Shown here piece after piece: positions 36,626 to 46,800 of a DNA stretch of 64,000 nucleotides. The DNA is from Altererythrobacter sp. Lineage in GTDB: Bacteria; Pseudomonadota; Alphaproteobacteria; Sphingomonadales; Sphingomonadaceae. The position numbers and the translations under genes are program-made. The stretch is from assembly GCA_017308255.1 (NCBI GenBank), contig JAFKFN010000004.1, forward strand, positions 170,699 to 234,698, written 5' to 3'. The notes below the pieces were generated by a model. That model searched no databases. It was not told the DNA's origin and saw only the letters and a list, made by a program, of their open reading frames with translations. Each line of letters begins with the position of its first letter. The stretch's first letter is position 1.

Positions 36626-37525
36626 TCACGCGCCGGCCTCCGGCAAATGGCGGATAAGCGCGCTGGTGTCCTGCCGCCCGCCGCCCATCGCCTGCACTTC
36701 GGCGTAATAGTGGTCCACCCTTTCGGTGACCGGCAGGGCAAGCCCGTGGGCTTTCGCTTCCTCCAGCGCGATGGCCAGGTCCTTGCGCATCCAGTCTATG
36801 GCGAAACCGAAGTCGAATTCGCCCCGCGCCATGGTCGCCCAGCGGTTCTCCATCTGCCAGCTCTGCGCCGCGCCGCCGGATACGGCTTCCAGCACCTTGT
36901 CCATCTCCAGCTCGGCCGCCTGCGCGAAGCGGATGGCTTCGGAAAGCCCGGCGAGCGTGCCGGCGATGCAGATCTGGTTGACGGACTTGGCGGCCTGCCC
37001 CGCGCCCGCCTCGCCGATGTGCACGATCCGCGCGGCATAGGCTTCCATCACCGGCCGGGCGCGCTCCATCGCCTCGGCAGAGCCGCCGCACATGATCGAC
37101 AGCTTGCCGTTTTCCGCCCCGGCCTGCCCGCCGGAAACCGGTGCATCCAGCGCCAGCACGCCGCGGCCATCAGCCTCATGCGCGATCCGCCGGGCGATGC
37201 CGGGCGAAACCGTGGTGTGATCGACGAATAGCGTGCCCGGCGCCATGGCCGCCAGCGCGCCATCGCCGCCCAATACCACGGCGGCCAGGTCACGGTCATT
37301 GCCCACGCAGGTCAGGACCACATCCTGCCCCCTGGCGGCTTCGAAAGGCGTCGGCGCCAGTGTCACGTCCAGGCCCTCGGCCGCAAGGCAAGCAACCCAG
37401 GCTTCGGCTTTCGGCGTGGTTCGGTTGTAGACGGTGACATGGTGGCCCGCGCGGGCGAGGTGGCCGGCCATCGGTGCCCCCATCACGCCGAGCCCGAGGA
37501 AGGCGATCCGCTTGCTTTCAGTCAT
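36626..37525 (-). CDS. NAD(P)-dependent beta-hydroxyacid dehydrogenase (3-hydroxyisobutyrate dehydrogenase family)
   Basis: A 299-residue enzyme. The ATG at 37525 gives MTESKRIAFLGLGVMGAPMA, a Rossmann start. The substrate motif is DAPVSGGQAGAENGKLSIMC, the catalytic Lys lies in GAGQAAKSVNQI and the C-terminal all-helical domain is complete. Members act on 3-hydroxyisobutyrate, tartronate semialdehyde, or related acids. No valine pathway genes are adjacent, so the substrate is left open. It is followed by the amidohydrolase on the same strand. Confidence 0.9.
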   Translation of the reverse strand: MTESKRIAFLGLGVMGAPMAGHLARAGHHVTVYNRTTPKAEAWVACLAAEGLDVTLAPTPFEAARGQDVVLTCVGNDRDLAAVVLGGDGALAAMAPGTLFVDHTTVSPGIARRIAHEADGRGVLALDAPVSGGQAGAENGKLSIMCGGSAEAMERARPVMEAYAARIVHIGEAGAGQAAKSVNQICIAGTLAGLSEAIRFAQAAELEMDKVLEAVSGGAAQSWQMENRWATMARGEFDFGFAIDWMRKDLAIALEEAKAHGLALPVTERVDHYYAEVQAMGGGRQDTSALIRHLPEAGA

Positions 37526-37614
37526 GCCGCCCACCTGCCGCCTTGCGGGCCGCAAAGCAATCGTTGCGAGGAAGCGCATTTCCTTTCTCGCCGTTTTTCG
37601 TTTACGCCGCCGCG

Positions 37615-38850
37615 ATGAACGCGACGGGAACGATCGAAGCACACCTGGAACTGGCCGATGTCGAAGCCGCGGCGAAGCGGATCGCCGGCGCGGTCGTGCG
37701 CACGCCGACGATGCACAGCAAGACGCTGTCGCGGATTACCGGGGCCGAAATCTGGCTGAAGTTCGAGAACCAGCAGTTCACCGCCGCCTACAAGGAACGC
37801 GGCGCGCTCAACGCCCTGCTGCTGATGGACGAGGCGCAGCGCAGCCGCGGGGTCATCACCGCTTCCGCCGGCAACCATTCGCAGGGCCTGTCGTACCACG
37901 GCACCCGCCTGGGCGTACCGGTGACGATCATCATGCCGCGCACCACGCCCACGGTGAAGGTGATGCAGACCGAGGCGGTCGGCGGCAAGGTCCTGCTCGA
38001 AGGCGAGACCTATGACGAGGCCTATGCCTATGCCCGCAGCATGGAGCAGCAGCTCGGCCTCACTTTCGTCCATCCGTTCGACGAGCCCAATGTCGCTGCC
38101 GGACAGGGCACCGTCGCGCTGGAGATGCTGGCCGATGCGCCGGAGATCGAAACGCTGGTCGTGCCGATCGGCGGCGGCGGGCTTATCTCGGGCATGGGCA
38201 CGGTGGCCAAGGCGCATGTCCCCCCGATCGAGGTGATCGGCGTGCAGCCCACCCTGTTCCCCTCGATGTATTCGCGCATCAAGGGCGATGTGCTGCCCTG
38301 CGGCGGGGATACCCTGGCCGAAGGCATCGCGGTGAAAGAGCCGGGCGTATTCACCTCGCGGATCGTCAGGCAGGTGGTGGACGATATCGTCCTGGTGCGC
38401 GAAAGCGATCTGGAAAACGCGGTGTCCCTTCTGCTCCAGATCGAAAAGACGGTGGTCGAAGGTGCCGGTGCCGCGGGGCTGGCCGCCGTGCTGGCGCACC
38501 CGGATCGCTTCGCCGGGAAGAAGGTCGGCCTGGTGCTGACGGGCGGCAATATCGACACGCGGCTGCTGGCCAACGTGCTGCTGCGCGACCTCGCCCGTTC
38601 GGGCCGGCTTTCGCGCCTCAGGATCTCGTTGCAGGATCGCCCCGGCGCGCTGCTCAAGGTCATGCAGGAATTCGAGGCGCACAACGTCAATATCCTCGAA
38701 ATCAACCATCAGCGCATCTTCACCAATCTGCCGGCCAAGGGCCTCGTCACCGATATCGAGTGCGAGGCGCGCGACCGCGAGCAGATCGACAAGCTGGTCG
38801 CCGCGCTGCGCAAGCGGGGCTACACGATCAACGAGGTGGAACTGAACTGA
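37615..38850 (+). CDS. ilvA: Threonine ammonia-lyase
   Basis: A 411-residue PLP enzyme. The PLP lysine is in FTAAYKERGALNALL, the phosphate loop is VPIGGGGLISG, and a C-terminal ACT domain (about 330-405, LRISLQDRPGALLKVMQEFE) may bind regulatory amino acids. It deaminates threonine to 2-oxobutyrate for isoleucine synthesis or threonine breakdown. This length with one ACT domain is the form common in alphaproteobacteria. It is divergent from the hydroxyacid dehydrogenase gene. Confidence 0.94.
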   Translation: MNATGTIEAHLELADVEAAAKRIAGAVVRTPTMHSKTLSRITGAEIWLKFENQQFTAAYKERGALNALLLMDEAQRSRGVITASAGNHSQGLSYHGTRLGVPVTIIMPRTTPTVKVMQTEAVGGKVLLEGETYDEAYAYARSMEQQLGLTFVHPFDEPNVAAGQGTVALEMLADAPEIETLVVPIGGGGLISGMGTVAKAHVPPIEVIGVQPTLFPSMYSRIKGDVLPCGGDTLAEGIAVKEPGVFTSRIVRQVVDDIVLVRESDLENAVSLLLQIEKTVVEGAGAAGLAAVLAHPDRFAGKKVGLVLTGGNIDTRLLANVLLRDLARSGRLSRLRISLQDRPGALLKVMQEFEAHNVNILEINHQRIFTNLPAKGLVTDIECEARDREQIDKLVAALRKRGYTINEVELN

Positions 38851-38894
38851 CGCGCCCCCGCGCAACCAAAGCCGCTTTTCCGCGTTGGTTCGGC

Positions 38895-39671
38895 GTGGAG
38901 AAACAAGCTTACGGCGCGATCGTCACGGGGGGGGAATCCGGGATCGGCAGGGCGTGCGCCCTTGCTCTCGGCCGGGGCGGAACAGCCGTCACGCTTACCT
39001 ATCATCGCGATGCAGCCGCCGCCGCACAGGTCGTGGCCGCGATAGAGCAGGCGGGCGGCAAGGCGCTGGCCCGCCAGACCGATGTGACTGACGAAGCCCA
39101 GGTCGATGCCCTGTTCGCTGCGGCGGAGGACCAGTTCGGACCGGCGCGGCGGCTGGTCAATTCGGCGGGGCTGAACATGAACGGCATTCCCGTGGCGGAC
39201 ATGGAGCTGGCGCAGTTCGACCGGATCGTGCGCGCCGATCTCTATGGGCCGTTCCTCACCTGCCGCCGCTTCGCCCGGGGCCTCGCGAAAGCGGACGGAC
39301 AGGGCGGCCGGATCGTCAACCTGTCATCGATCCACGAGCGCGCGCCCCGTGTCGGCGGCGCCGGGTATGACAGCGCCAAGGGCGGCCTGGCGCAGCTCAC
39401 CGCCACCCTGGCGCTGGAACTGGCCCCGCGCCAGATCGCCGTGAACGGCGTGGCGCCGGGCATGATCCTGACGCCGATGAACCAGTCCGCACTGGATGAT
39501 CCGGCGGAACTCCAACGCCGGGAAGCGGCGATCCCCTGGGGCCGCGCAGGCACTGCCGATGAAGTTGCCCTGCTGGTTCTGTTCCTGCTGTCGGATCAGG
39601 CGGATTACATAACCGGCGCCACCGTCACCATCGACGGCGCGCTGTCGCTGGTCGTGGCGCAAGGCGCATGA
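38895..39671 (+). CDS. SDR family oxidoreductase, probable sugar dehydrogenase type
   Basis: A 258-residue SDR. Start chosen as GTG 38895 (VEKQAYGAIVTGGESGIGRA); there is no clear ribosome site. The cofactor loop is TGGESGIG, the Ser lies in NLSSIHERAP, the Tyr/Lys pair in YDSAKGGL and the end is VTIDGALSL. The LSSIHE and ERAPRVGG stretches recall glucose dehydrogenase-like SDRs. The stop overlaps the start of a GH130-like gene, suggesting a carbohydrate role. Confidence 0.88.
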   Translation: MEKQAYGAIVTGGESGIGRACALALGRGGTAVTLTYHRDAAAAAQVVAAIEQAGGKALARQTDVTDEAQVDALFAAAEDQFGPARRLVNSAGLNMNGIPVADMELAQFDRIVRADLYGPFLTCRRFARGLAKADGQGGRIVNLSSIHERAPRVGGAGYDSAKGGLAQLTATLALELAPRQIAVNGVAPGMILTPMNQSALDDPAELQRREAAIPWGRAGTADEVALLVLFLLSDQADYITGATVTIDGALSLVVAQGA

Positions 39672-40603
39672 GCCTGTTCACCAAGGCATCGGTCGATTTC
39701 GCGATCGAGAGGATCGATGTGGTCCGACTCGACATCGCGCGCTCTCCCGATGGGCTGCTCGCCGGCCATGATCTGATGAGCCCCTATGTCTGGCGGGCCG
39801 AAGGGCGCACGCGGCTGCTGGTGCGGGTGCTCGCCAATCCGCTCGGCCCCTCGGACCCCACCGGGATCATCTACAGCGGCCAGTCGGATGACGGCCTGTT
39901 CTTCACCATGGAACCGAAATCGGTCCTCGAGCCCGGACCGCATGAGGAAGACGCGGGCGGGGTGGAGGACCCCACGGTGGTGATCGGTGACGAGCCGCAT
40001 CTCATCGTGTTCTACACCGGCGTGGATGCCCAGCGCGAACAGGGCTCGCTGCTGGTCGCCACCGGCCCCAATCTCAAGCGGCTGACCAAGGACAAGGTGC
40101 TGCTGAAGGCGCCTGAGGGCGAAGGCAACATCAAGGAAGCCACCGTGGCCCGGGGGGCGGATGGGCGTTACCGGCTGTTCTACGAATATGCCCGCGACAG
40201 CGCTTCGCGGATCGGTCTGGCGCTGTCGGATAGCTTGATGGGGCCGTGGAAGGCGGCGGAGGACCCGTTCGGCGTGCGCGAGCGGTCGTGGGATAATTGG
40301 CACCTGTCGACCGGCCCGATCCTGGCCCGCCCGGGCGAACCGCCGGTGATGTTCTACAACGGCGCCACCGCCGATGCCCGCTGGCGGATCGGCTGGGTCG
40401 CGTTCGACGAGAACTATACCCGCGTGGTCGATCGCTGCATCGAACCGCTGCTGGTGCCGCCGCCGCCAAAGGAACGGGCCGGCACCGACATCGCCTTCGC
40501 CGCCTCGTGCGTCGATCACCCTTCCGGCATCTATCTCTATTATTCGCTGGAAGACCGCGTGCTGCGCCGCGCGCTGGTGCGGCGGCTCGCGCCTGTCGGC
40601 TAG
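39668..40603 (+). CDS. GH130-family glycosidase/phosphorylase-like protein
   Basis: A 311-residue five-bladed propeller protein of the GH130 (PH1107-related) group. Marks are SPYVWRAEGRTRLLVRV, the catalytic-region motif GGVEDPTVV near residue 100, and later YNGATADARWRIGW. GH130 enzymes cleave beta-mannosides, most by phosphorolysis. No signal peptide, so the substrate would be intracellular. The ATGA overlap with the SDR suggests joint handling of a sugar or its oxidised form. Family assignment good, reaction unproven. Confidence 0.85.
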   Translation: MSLFTKASVDFAIERIDVVRLDIARSPDGLLAGHDLMSPYVWRAEGRTRLLVRVLANPLGPSDPTGIIYSGQSDDGLFFTMEPKSVLEPGPHEEDAGGVEDPTVVIGDEPHLIVFYTGVDAQREQGSLLVATGPNLKRLTKDKVLLKAPEGEGNIKEATVARGADGRYRLFYEYARDSASRIGLALSDSLMGPWKAAEDPFGVRERSWDNWHLSTGPILARPGEPPVMFYNGATADARWRIGWVAFDENYTRVVDRCIEPLLVPPPPKERAGTDIAFAASCVDHPSGIYLYYSLEDRVLRRALVRRLAPVG

Positions 40604-40623
40604 ATCGTAGTCCCGCTCTGGAT

Positions 40624-40662
40624 CGTCATTGCGAGGAGCGCAGCGCTTCGCTCGCCATGACG
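40624..40662 (+). repeat. Short copy of the CGTCATTGCGAG repeat
   Basis: A 39-base compact copy: CGTCATTGCGAGGAGCGCAG and then CGCTTCGCTCGCCATGACG, lacking the AATCCAG core. It follows the GH130 gene by 20 bases. The remaining 195 bases to bpt show no gene; they are less G+C rich and must contain the bpt promoter, which I cannot place. Confidence 0.75.
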
Positions 40663-40857
40663 GGCGTTCAACCCAGGGAGGCCGGCGTAAAGTGCGCCAT
40701 ATCGGGGCGGTTTGCCTTTTGCGCGGCGAGCGGTTCAAAAATTAACGGGCCTATCCACCGAAATTGTGGTTAATGCCTTTCGCTTGGGCACAGGGAGCCG
40801 GTAATCTCGTTGTGTCGCCAAGCCATGCCATTTTCTTGCGAGAGGACCGCCTGAGAC

Positions 40858-41709
40858 GTGACGGCCCCGGTTCGGTTTCCCCGCTTCTTCGTGACGAGCC
40901 CCGCGCCGTGTCCCTATCTGCCGGGCAAGACGGAGCGGAAGGTTTTCACTGAACTCAAGGGCCCGCACGCCGAAGCGCTGAACGATGCGCTCGGCCGGAT
41001 CGGCTTCCGCCGCAGCCAGACCGTTGCTTACCGCCCCAGCTGCCTGGATTGCCGCGCCTGCGTTTCGGTGCGCGTCGTGGCGCGGGAATTCGCGCCGTCC
41101 GGCACGCAGAAGCGCAACCTGCGCCGCAACGGCGATATCGTGGCCACCGAATGCCGCCCCTGGGCCACGGCCGAACAGTTCGAATTGTTGCAGCGTTATC
41201 TCGCCCGGCGCCATCCCGGCGGGGGCATGGCGGCGATGGACGAGATCGATTACGCCGATATGGTGGAACACACCGCCGTTTCGAGCTTTGTGCTTGAATA
41301 TAGGGAACCTTCTAACGGTGAAGGGCCGGGCCGCCTGATCGGGGCCTGCCTGACCGACCGGCAGGGCGACGGGCTGTCGATGATCTACAGCTTCTACGAC
41401 CCTGAGCATGAGGCGCGAACGGGTCTTGGGAATTATATCATTCTCGATCACATCCGGCGTGCTGCGGCAGCCGGCTTGCCTTACGTCTATCTCGGTTATT
41501 GGGTCGATGGCGCGCAGCGGATGCAATACAAGATCCGCTATCGTCCGCTTGAGCGGCTGGGCCCGGCCGGCTGGCAGCGCCTTTCCGACAGCGAGCAGGG
41601 CACCCTTATCGCCCGCGTGTCCGCCACCCGGCGCGAAGATGCGGCCTGCGTTGAAGGCGGCAGCAAGGATGGCGCGCCCGGCGGCCACCGGCAGTATACG
41701 CTGGTTTAG
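40858..41709 (+). CDS. bpt: Aspartate/glutamate leucyltransferase (Bpt) of the N-degron pathway
   Basis: A 283-residue aminoacyl-tRNA protein transferase with GTG start. Conserved stretches are [37 protein letters not shown] with its cysteine cluster, and [10 protein letters not shown] and [15 protein letters not shown]. It adds Leu to proteins with N-terminal Asp or Glu, marking them for ClpS/ClpAP. tamA begins 10 bases later. Confidence 0.94.
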   Translation: MTAPVRFPRFFVTSPAPCPYLPGKTERKVFTELKGPHAEALNDALGRIGFRRSQTVAYRPSCLDCRACVSVRVVAREFAPSGTQKRNLRRNGDIVATECRPWATAEQFELLQRYLARRHPGGGMAAMDEIDYADMVEHTAVSSFVLEYREPSNGEGPGRLIGACLTDRQGDGLSMIYSFYDPEHEARTGLGNYIILDHIRRAAAAGLPYVYLGYWVDGAQRMQYKIRYRPLERLGPAGWQRLSDSEQGTLIARVSATRREDAACVEGGSKDGAPGGHRQYTLV

Positions 41710-41719
41710 GGATTCCCGT

Positions 41720-43849
41720 TTGAAAAAGCGATTGCTGGTTGCCCTGGCGACATCGGTTTCGCTCGCATGGTCGCCCCTTGCCGCACAGGACAGGCAAGGT
41801 GCGCAGACCCTGGAAGATCTGATCCCCGATTCCGCCGTCGCCGATCCCGAAACCTGGGCCGGCCAGGGCGTTCCGGCGGAGGATGCGGCGGAGGAAGGCC
41901 CGCAGGCGGAAGTCGATCCCGCCTCGCCCCTTGCCGAGGTGCCCGGCCTCGATGTCGCCTGGCCCGATGAGCAGGAACTGCCCGAGATCGCCCCGCTCGA
42001 GCCGGAGGAGGATATCGAGTTCGCCGATTTCAGCGCCGAGCTGCCGCAAGTCGCCATGGGTGACGAGGAACGCATTTCGGACGAACTGGTGCTGGTCTTC
42101 CCCAGCGAGCGGGCGCTGTTCCCGCATCACGACGAATTCATCCATCGCTTCAAGTCCCTCTCCACGATCGAGGAACTGGACGACGACGACAACGCCGCCC
42201 GCCTGGCCGCCCAGGCCCGCGCCGACCAGGCGCTGCTGGAGCGGATGCTGCGCGTCTATGGCTATTACGATGCGGTCGTTTTCCGTTCGATCGGGGGCGT
42301 CCAGGCGGGCCAGGAAACGGCGCAGAGCCGCCCCACCGTGCGCTTTGATATCCTGCCGGGGCCGCAATATACCTTCGGCGCGATCGATCTCGGCGATCTG
42401 GCCGCCGCCGGGGCGGACTATGCGATGCTGCGTCGCACGTTCGAGATCGAGACCGGCGATCCGCTGCTGTCCGACAAGCTGGTGGAAGAACGCTACGACC
42501 TGGACGAGGCGTTGGGCGAAAACGGCTATCCCTTCGCCTCGATCCGCGATCCGTCGCTGCTGGTCGATCACGCGCGCGAGCAGGGCGACCTGACCATGCC
42601 GGTCACCCCCGGCGGCAAGTATCGTTTCGGCGCGGTGACCAGCAACGTGCCTGAATTCATGTCGGGCAAGCACCTGGCGGACATCGCCCGGTTCGAGCCG
42701 GGCGACATCTATCAGCGAAGCCTGGAGCTGGACCTGCGCCGCGCGATCCTGGCCACCGGCCTGGTGGGCACGGTGACGATGAAGCCGGTCGAAACGGTGG
42801 CCCCCGCGAATGGGGAGCCGGGCGTGACCGACATCGCCGTGACGATGGAACCCGCCAAGCTGCGCACGATCGCCGGGCAGGTCGGCTATGGCACCGGCGA
42901 AGGCTTCAAGCTGCAGGGCAGCTGGGAACACCGCAACCTGTTCCCGCCGGAGGGCATGCTGCGCGTGCGCGGCATTGCCGGCACCAGCGAACAGCTCTTC
43001 GGGGTCACCTTCCGTAAGAACAACTTCCACGCGCGGGACAAGGTGCTCACGATCGACGCCTTCGCCAGCACGATCGATTACGACGCCTACGATGCGCGCA
43101 CCGTCTCCCTGGTCGGCACCTATGAGCGCGTCAGCACCCTGCTGTTCCAGAAGCCGCTCAGCTATTCGATCGGGCTGGAAGCGGTCGCCACCGGTGAGCG
43201 GGAGCGGGATGCCAACGGCGATCTCGGCCCGCGCCAGACATTCTTCATCGGTGCGATTCCCGGCTATGCCCAACTCGACACCACCGACGACCTGCTCGAT
43301 CCCACCCATGGCTGGCGCCTCAGCGCGCGGGTCTCGCCGGAGGTTTCCCGCACGGAGGGAGCGCAGAGCTTCTACGTGCGGACGCAAGTCGATGGCTCGT
43401 ACTACTATTCGATCGGGGAGAAGATGGTGCTCGCCGGGCGCGTGCGACTGGCCAGCATTCCCGGCGCGCCGCTTTCCGCCATTGCGCCCTCGCGCCGGCT
43501 CTATGCCGGCGGGGGCGGATCGGTGCGCGGCTATGCCTATCGCGGCATCGGCCCGCGCAACAGCGAAGGCGATCCCGCCGGCGGCCGCTCGCTCACCGAA
43601 TTCTCGCTGGAAGCGCGCATCCGCACCGGCATGCTCGGCGGCGCGCTGGGCATCGTGCCGTTCGTCGATGCCGGCACGGTGGGCGACGATGCGACGCCCG
43701 GCTTTGACGAGATCAAGTTCGGCGCCGGCGTTGGCGTGCGCTATTACACCGGCTTCGGCCCGCTGCGGCTGGACGTGGCGGTGCCGCTCAATCCGGGGCC
43801 GAACGATCCCAAGGTCGGTGTCTATGTGGCGCTGGGGCAAAGCTTCTGA
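41720..43849 (+). CDS. tamA: Outer-membrane translocation subunit TamA (Omp85/BamA family)
   Basis: A 709-residue protein. TTG start at 41720 gives MKKRLLVALATSVSLAWSPLAA, a signal peptide. A long acidic, Pro-rich section follows (about residues 24-115), then POTRA domains (about 120-375) and an Omp85 barrel (about 400-709) containing the RLYAGGGGSVRGYAYR motif typical of the family lid loop. TamA inserts autotransporters and other barrel proteins with TamB, which starts at its stop codon. Confidence 0.93.
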   Translation: MKKRLLVALATSVSLAWSPLAAQDRQGAQTLEDLIPDSAVADPETWAGQGVPAEDAAEEGPQAEVDPASPLAEVPGLDVAWPDEQELPEIAPLEPEEDIEFADFSAELPQVAMGDEERISDELVLVFPSERALFPHHDEFIHRFKSLSTIEELDDDDNAARLAAQARADQALLERMLRVYGYYDAVVFRSIGGVQAGQETAQSRPTVRFDILPGPQYTFGAIDLGDLAAAGADYAMLRRTFEIETGDPLLSDKLVEERYDLDEALGENGYPFASIRDPSLLVDHAREQGDLTMPVTPGGKYRFGAVTSNVPEFMSGKHLADIARFEPGDIYQRSLELDLRRAILATGLVGTVTMKPVETVAPANGEPGVTDIAVTMEPAKLRTIAGQVGYGTGEGFKLQGSWEHRNLFPPEGMLRVRGIAGTSEQLFGVTFRKNNFHARDKVLTIDAFASTIDYDAYDARTVSLVGTYERVSTLLFQKPLSYSIGLEAVATGERERDANGDLGPRQTFFIGAIPGYAQLDTTDDLLDPTHGWRLSARVSPEVSRTEGAQSFYVRTQVDGSYYYSIGEKMVLAGRVRLASIPGAPLSAIAPSRRLYAGGGGSVRGYAYRGIGPRNSEGDPAGGRSLTEFSLEARIRTGMLGGALGIVPFVDAGTVGDDATPGFDEIKFGAGVGVRYYTGFGPLRLDVAVPLNPGPNDPKVGVYVALGQSF

Positions 43850-46800
43850 TGGCGGAAGACGAACTCCCCCCGGCCGACCCGCTGCCCGAGCCGGCTGTCG
43901 AACCGGCTGCGGGGCCCCGGCGCCGCTCGTTCGCCGTGCGCCTGCTGCGGTGGATCGGCACGGCCGTGGCGGCGCTGCTGCTGCTGATCGTCATCGCCCT
44001 GGCCTGGCTGCACACCGGCTCCGGCCGCGCCTTCATCGCCGAACGTATCGCCAAGGTCGCGCCCGCATCGGGCCTCAAGATCGAGGTCGGCCGGATAGAA
44101 GGCTCTGTGCTGTGGAGCTCGACGCTGTTCGACGTCCGCTTCCGCGATGCGGATGGCAAGCTGTTCCTCGAAGTGCCGGAAGTCGATCTCAACTGGCGGC
44201 CGATCAAGTTCTTCTTCACCGGGCTCGATGTGCGATACCTCGTGCTGCACGATGGCACGCTCTATTCCGCGCCGCGCCTCAATCCCGGCGATCCCAACGC
44301 GCCGATCCTGCCCGATTTCGATATTCGCGTCGATCGCTTCGTGGTCGATGACCTGCATGTGGCCAAGGGGCTGGTGGGGGAAGAACGGATCGTCGATTTC
44401 AGCGCAAAGGCCGATGTCCGCCATGGCCGGGTCCTGCTCGATGCCGATGGCCGGCTGGGCGGCGGAGACGTGCTGCGCGCGCTGGTCGATGCGGAGCCCG
44501 ATGGCGATCGCTTCGACATCGATCTCGATTACCGCGCCCCGGCGGGCGGCTTGCTGGCCTCGCTGGTCGGGGCCAAGGATCCGATGCGTGCGCGGCTGGT
44601 CGGCAAGGGCACCTGGACCGCGTGGAATGGCTCCTTCCTGGCCACGCAAGGCGGTTCGAACATCGGTGCGCTCAAGATCTACAATCGCGCCGGGCGCTAC
44701 AAGATCGTCGGCCAGGTCCGGCCGGAAGGCTATGTCTCGGGCCTGCCCGCCGCCGCGCTGGGCGATCTCGTCTCGCTGGCGGCAGTCGGCACGCTGGAAG
44801 ACAGCGTACTCGCCGGCGACTTCGCCATTCGCGGGGCGGGGGCCAATGCCGACGGCGAAGGCGCGGTGGACCTGGCCGACAAGGTGTTCAAGGACTTGCG
44901 CCTGCAGCTCGTGCTGATCGATCAGGACTTGTTCGGGCCCGGGTTGACGTTCCAGAACGCCACGATGCGGGCCACGCTCGATGGGCCGTTCAGCGGATTC
45001 ACCGCCCCGTTCGATCTCGCCATCGGCCGCGCCGACATCAGCGGCACCCGGCTGGACGGCATCGCCCAGCGCGGCACGCTCGGCTATGACGGCAAGCGCT
45101 GGACGCTGCCGCTCGATGCTTCCGTGCGGCGGATCACCAGCGGCAACACCCTGGTCGATCCGCGGCTGGTGAACGGGCGGCTGACCGGCACGGTGTTCCT
45201 GGCCGACAGCGATCTGCGATCCGACAATCTGGCGCTGCGTTTCTCCGGCCTCTGGGCCAATCTGGTGCTGCGCGGCGATATCGGCCAGGGCAGCTACGCC
45301 CTGGCCGGCCCGGTGGAACTGCGCGGACTGGCGCTGGAAAACCTCGGCACGGTGGACGCCGGGGCCAAGATCCGCTTTGCCATCGGCAACAATCGGCCAT
45401 GGCGTCTGGCGGCCAACTTCACCGGACGCATGCCGCGCGTGACCAATGCCACGCTGGCCAATCTCGCGGGTGACAACATCCGCTTTTCCGGTGGCGTGGT
45501 GCTGGGCGCGGATCGGCCGATCGTGTTCGATGAGGCCCGGCTCAACGCCAGCAAGCTCTCATTGAAGCTCGATGGCCGGATCGAACAGGGCCGCACGTCG
45601 CTCGCCGGCAGCGGCGAGCATGTCGATTACGGGCCGTTCACGGTGGAAGCCTCGATCGAAGGCGATGGACCGCACGCCACCCTGGTCTTCGCCAATCCCT
45701 ATCCGGCGGCGGGCCTCAAGGACGTGCGCGTGGCCCTGGCGCCCACGCCCGAAGGTTTCCGCATCGATACCGAAGGCGGATCGATGCTAGGCCCGTTCGA
45801 AGGGCAGGTGGACCTGACCATGCCCGAAGACGGCCCCACGCGGATCGCCATCAACCGGCTCGATGTGGCGCGCACGTCGGTCACCGGCACGCTCACGCTT
45901 GCCGATGGCGCCGTGGACGGCGCCCTGGCGTTGACCGGGGGCGGGGTGGACGGAACCGTCACGCTTACCCCGCGCACCGGCGGGCAGGCATTCGATGCCG
46001 CGCTCATGATGAACAACGCCCGCTTCGAAGGGCCGACGCCGCTGGCGATCAACCAGGCCACCATCGATGCCAGCGGCTATATTGGGCAAGGCAACTGGAC
46101 CGTGGAAGGCATGGTCCGCGCGGCGGGCATCAATTACGGCACGCTGTTCATCGGCCGGCTGGCGGCCGATGCGCAAGTGAACAACGGCGTCGGCACCGTC
46201 CAGGCCGCGCTCACCGGCCGGCGCGGCAGCCGCTTCAATCTCGATCTCACCGGCGATGTGGCGCCGGATCGGATCGCCGTCGCCGCGCGCGGCAACTACG
46301 CCGGTCGTGCCATCGTCATGCCCCGACGCGCCGTGCTGATGAAGACGGCGGACGGCGGCTGGGCGCTCCAGCCCACGCAGCTTACCTTCGGCGATGGCTT
46401 CGTGGTCGCCCAGGGCCGCTTCGGCGGCGCCGAGCCCACGCAGGGGTCCGTGGGCCTGGTGCGGATGCCGTTGTCGCTGGTGGACGTGGTCGCGGGAGAC
46501 ATCGGTCTCGGCGGCACGATTTCGGGCGTGATCGATTTCGGCCTGGGCGAACGAGGGCTGCCCACTGGCGAGGCGCGGATCAAGGTGAATAACCTCACGC
46601 GCTCCGGCCTGGTGCTCTCTTCTCGCCCGATCGATCTCTCGCTTGTCGCGCAGTTGTCGGAAGACCGGCTCCAGGCGCGTGCCGTGCTGCGCGACGAAGG
46701 CCAGACCAAGGGCCGGCTCCAGACGCTGATCTCGGACCTGCCGGCTACGGGTTCGATCGGCGAACGGCTCTATGCCGGCAACCTCTTTGCCCAGCTGCGC

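Noticed and set aside
36405-37091. N-terminal extension of the amidohydrolase upstream of the GTG at 36404
   Set aside because: It runs through the repeat and into the dehydrogenase gene in another frame and would bury the signal peptide.
41606-43840. 744-codon open frame opposite tamA
   Set aside because: Antisense shadow of a strongly supported Omp85 gene; translation is His/Arg/Ala rich without recognisable motifs.
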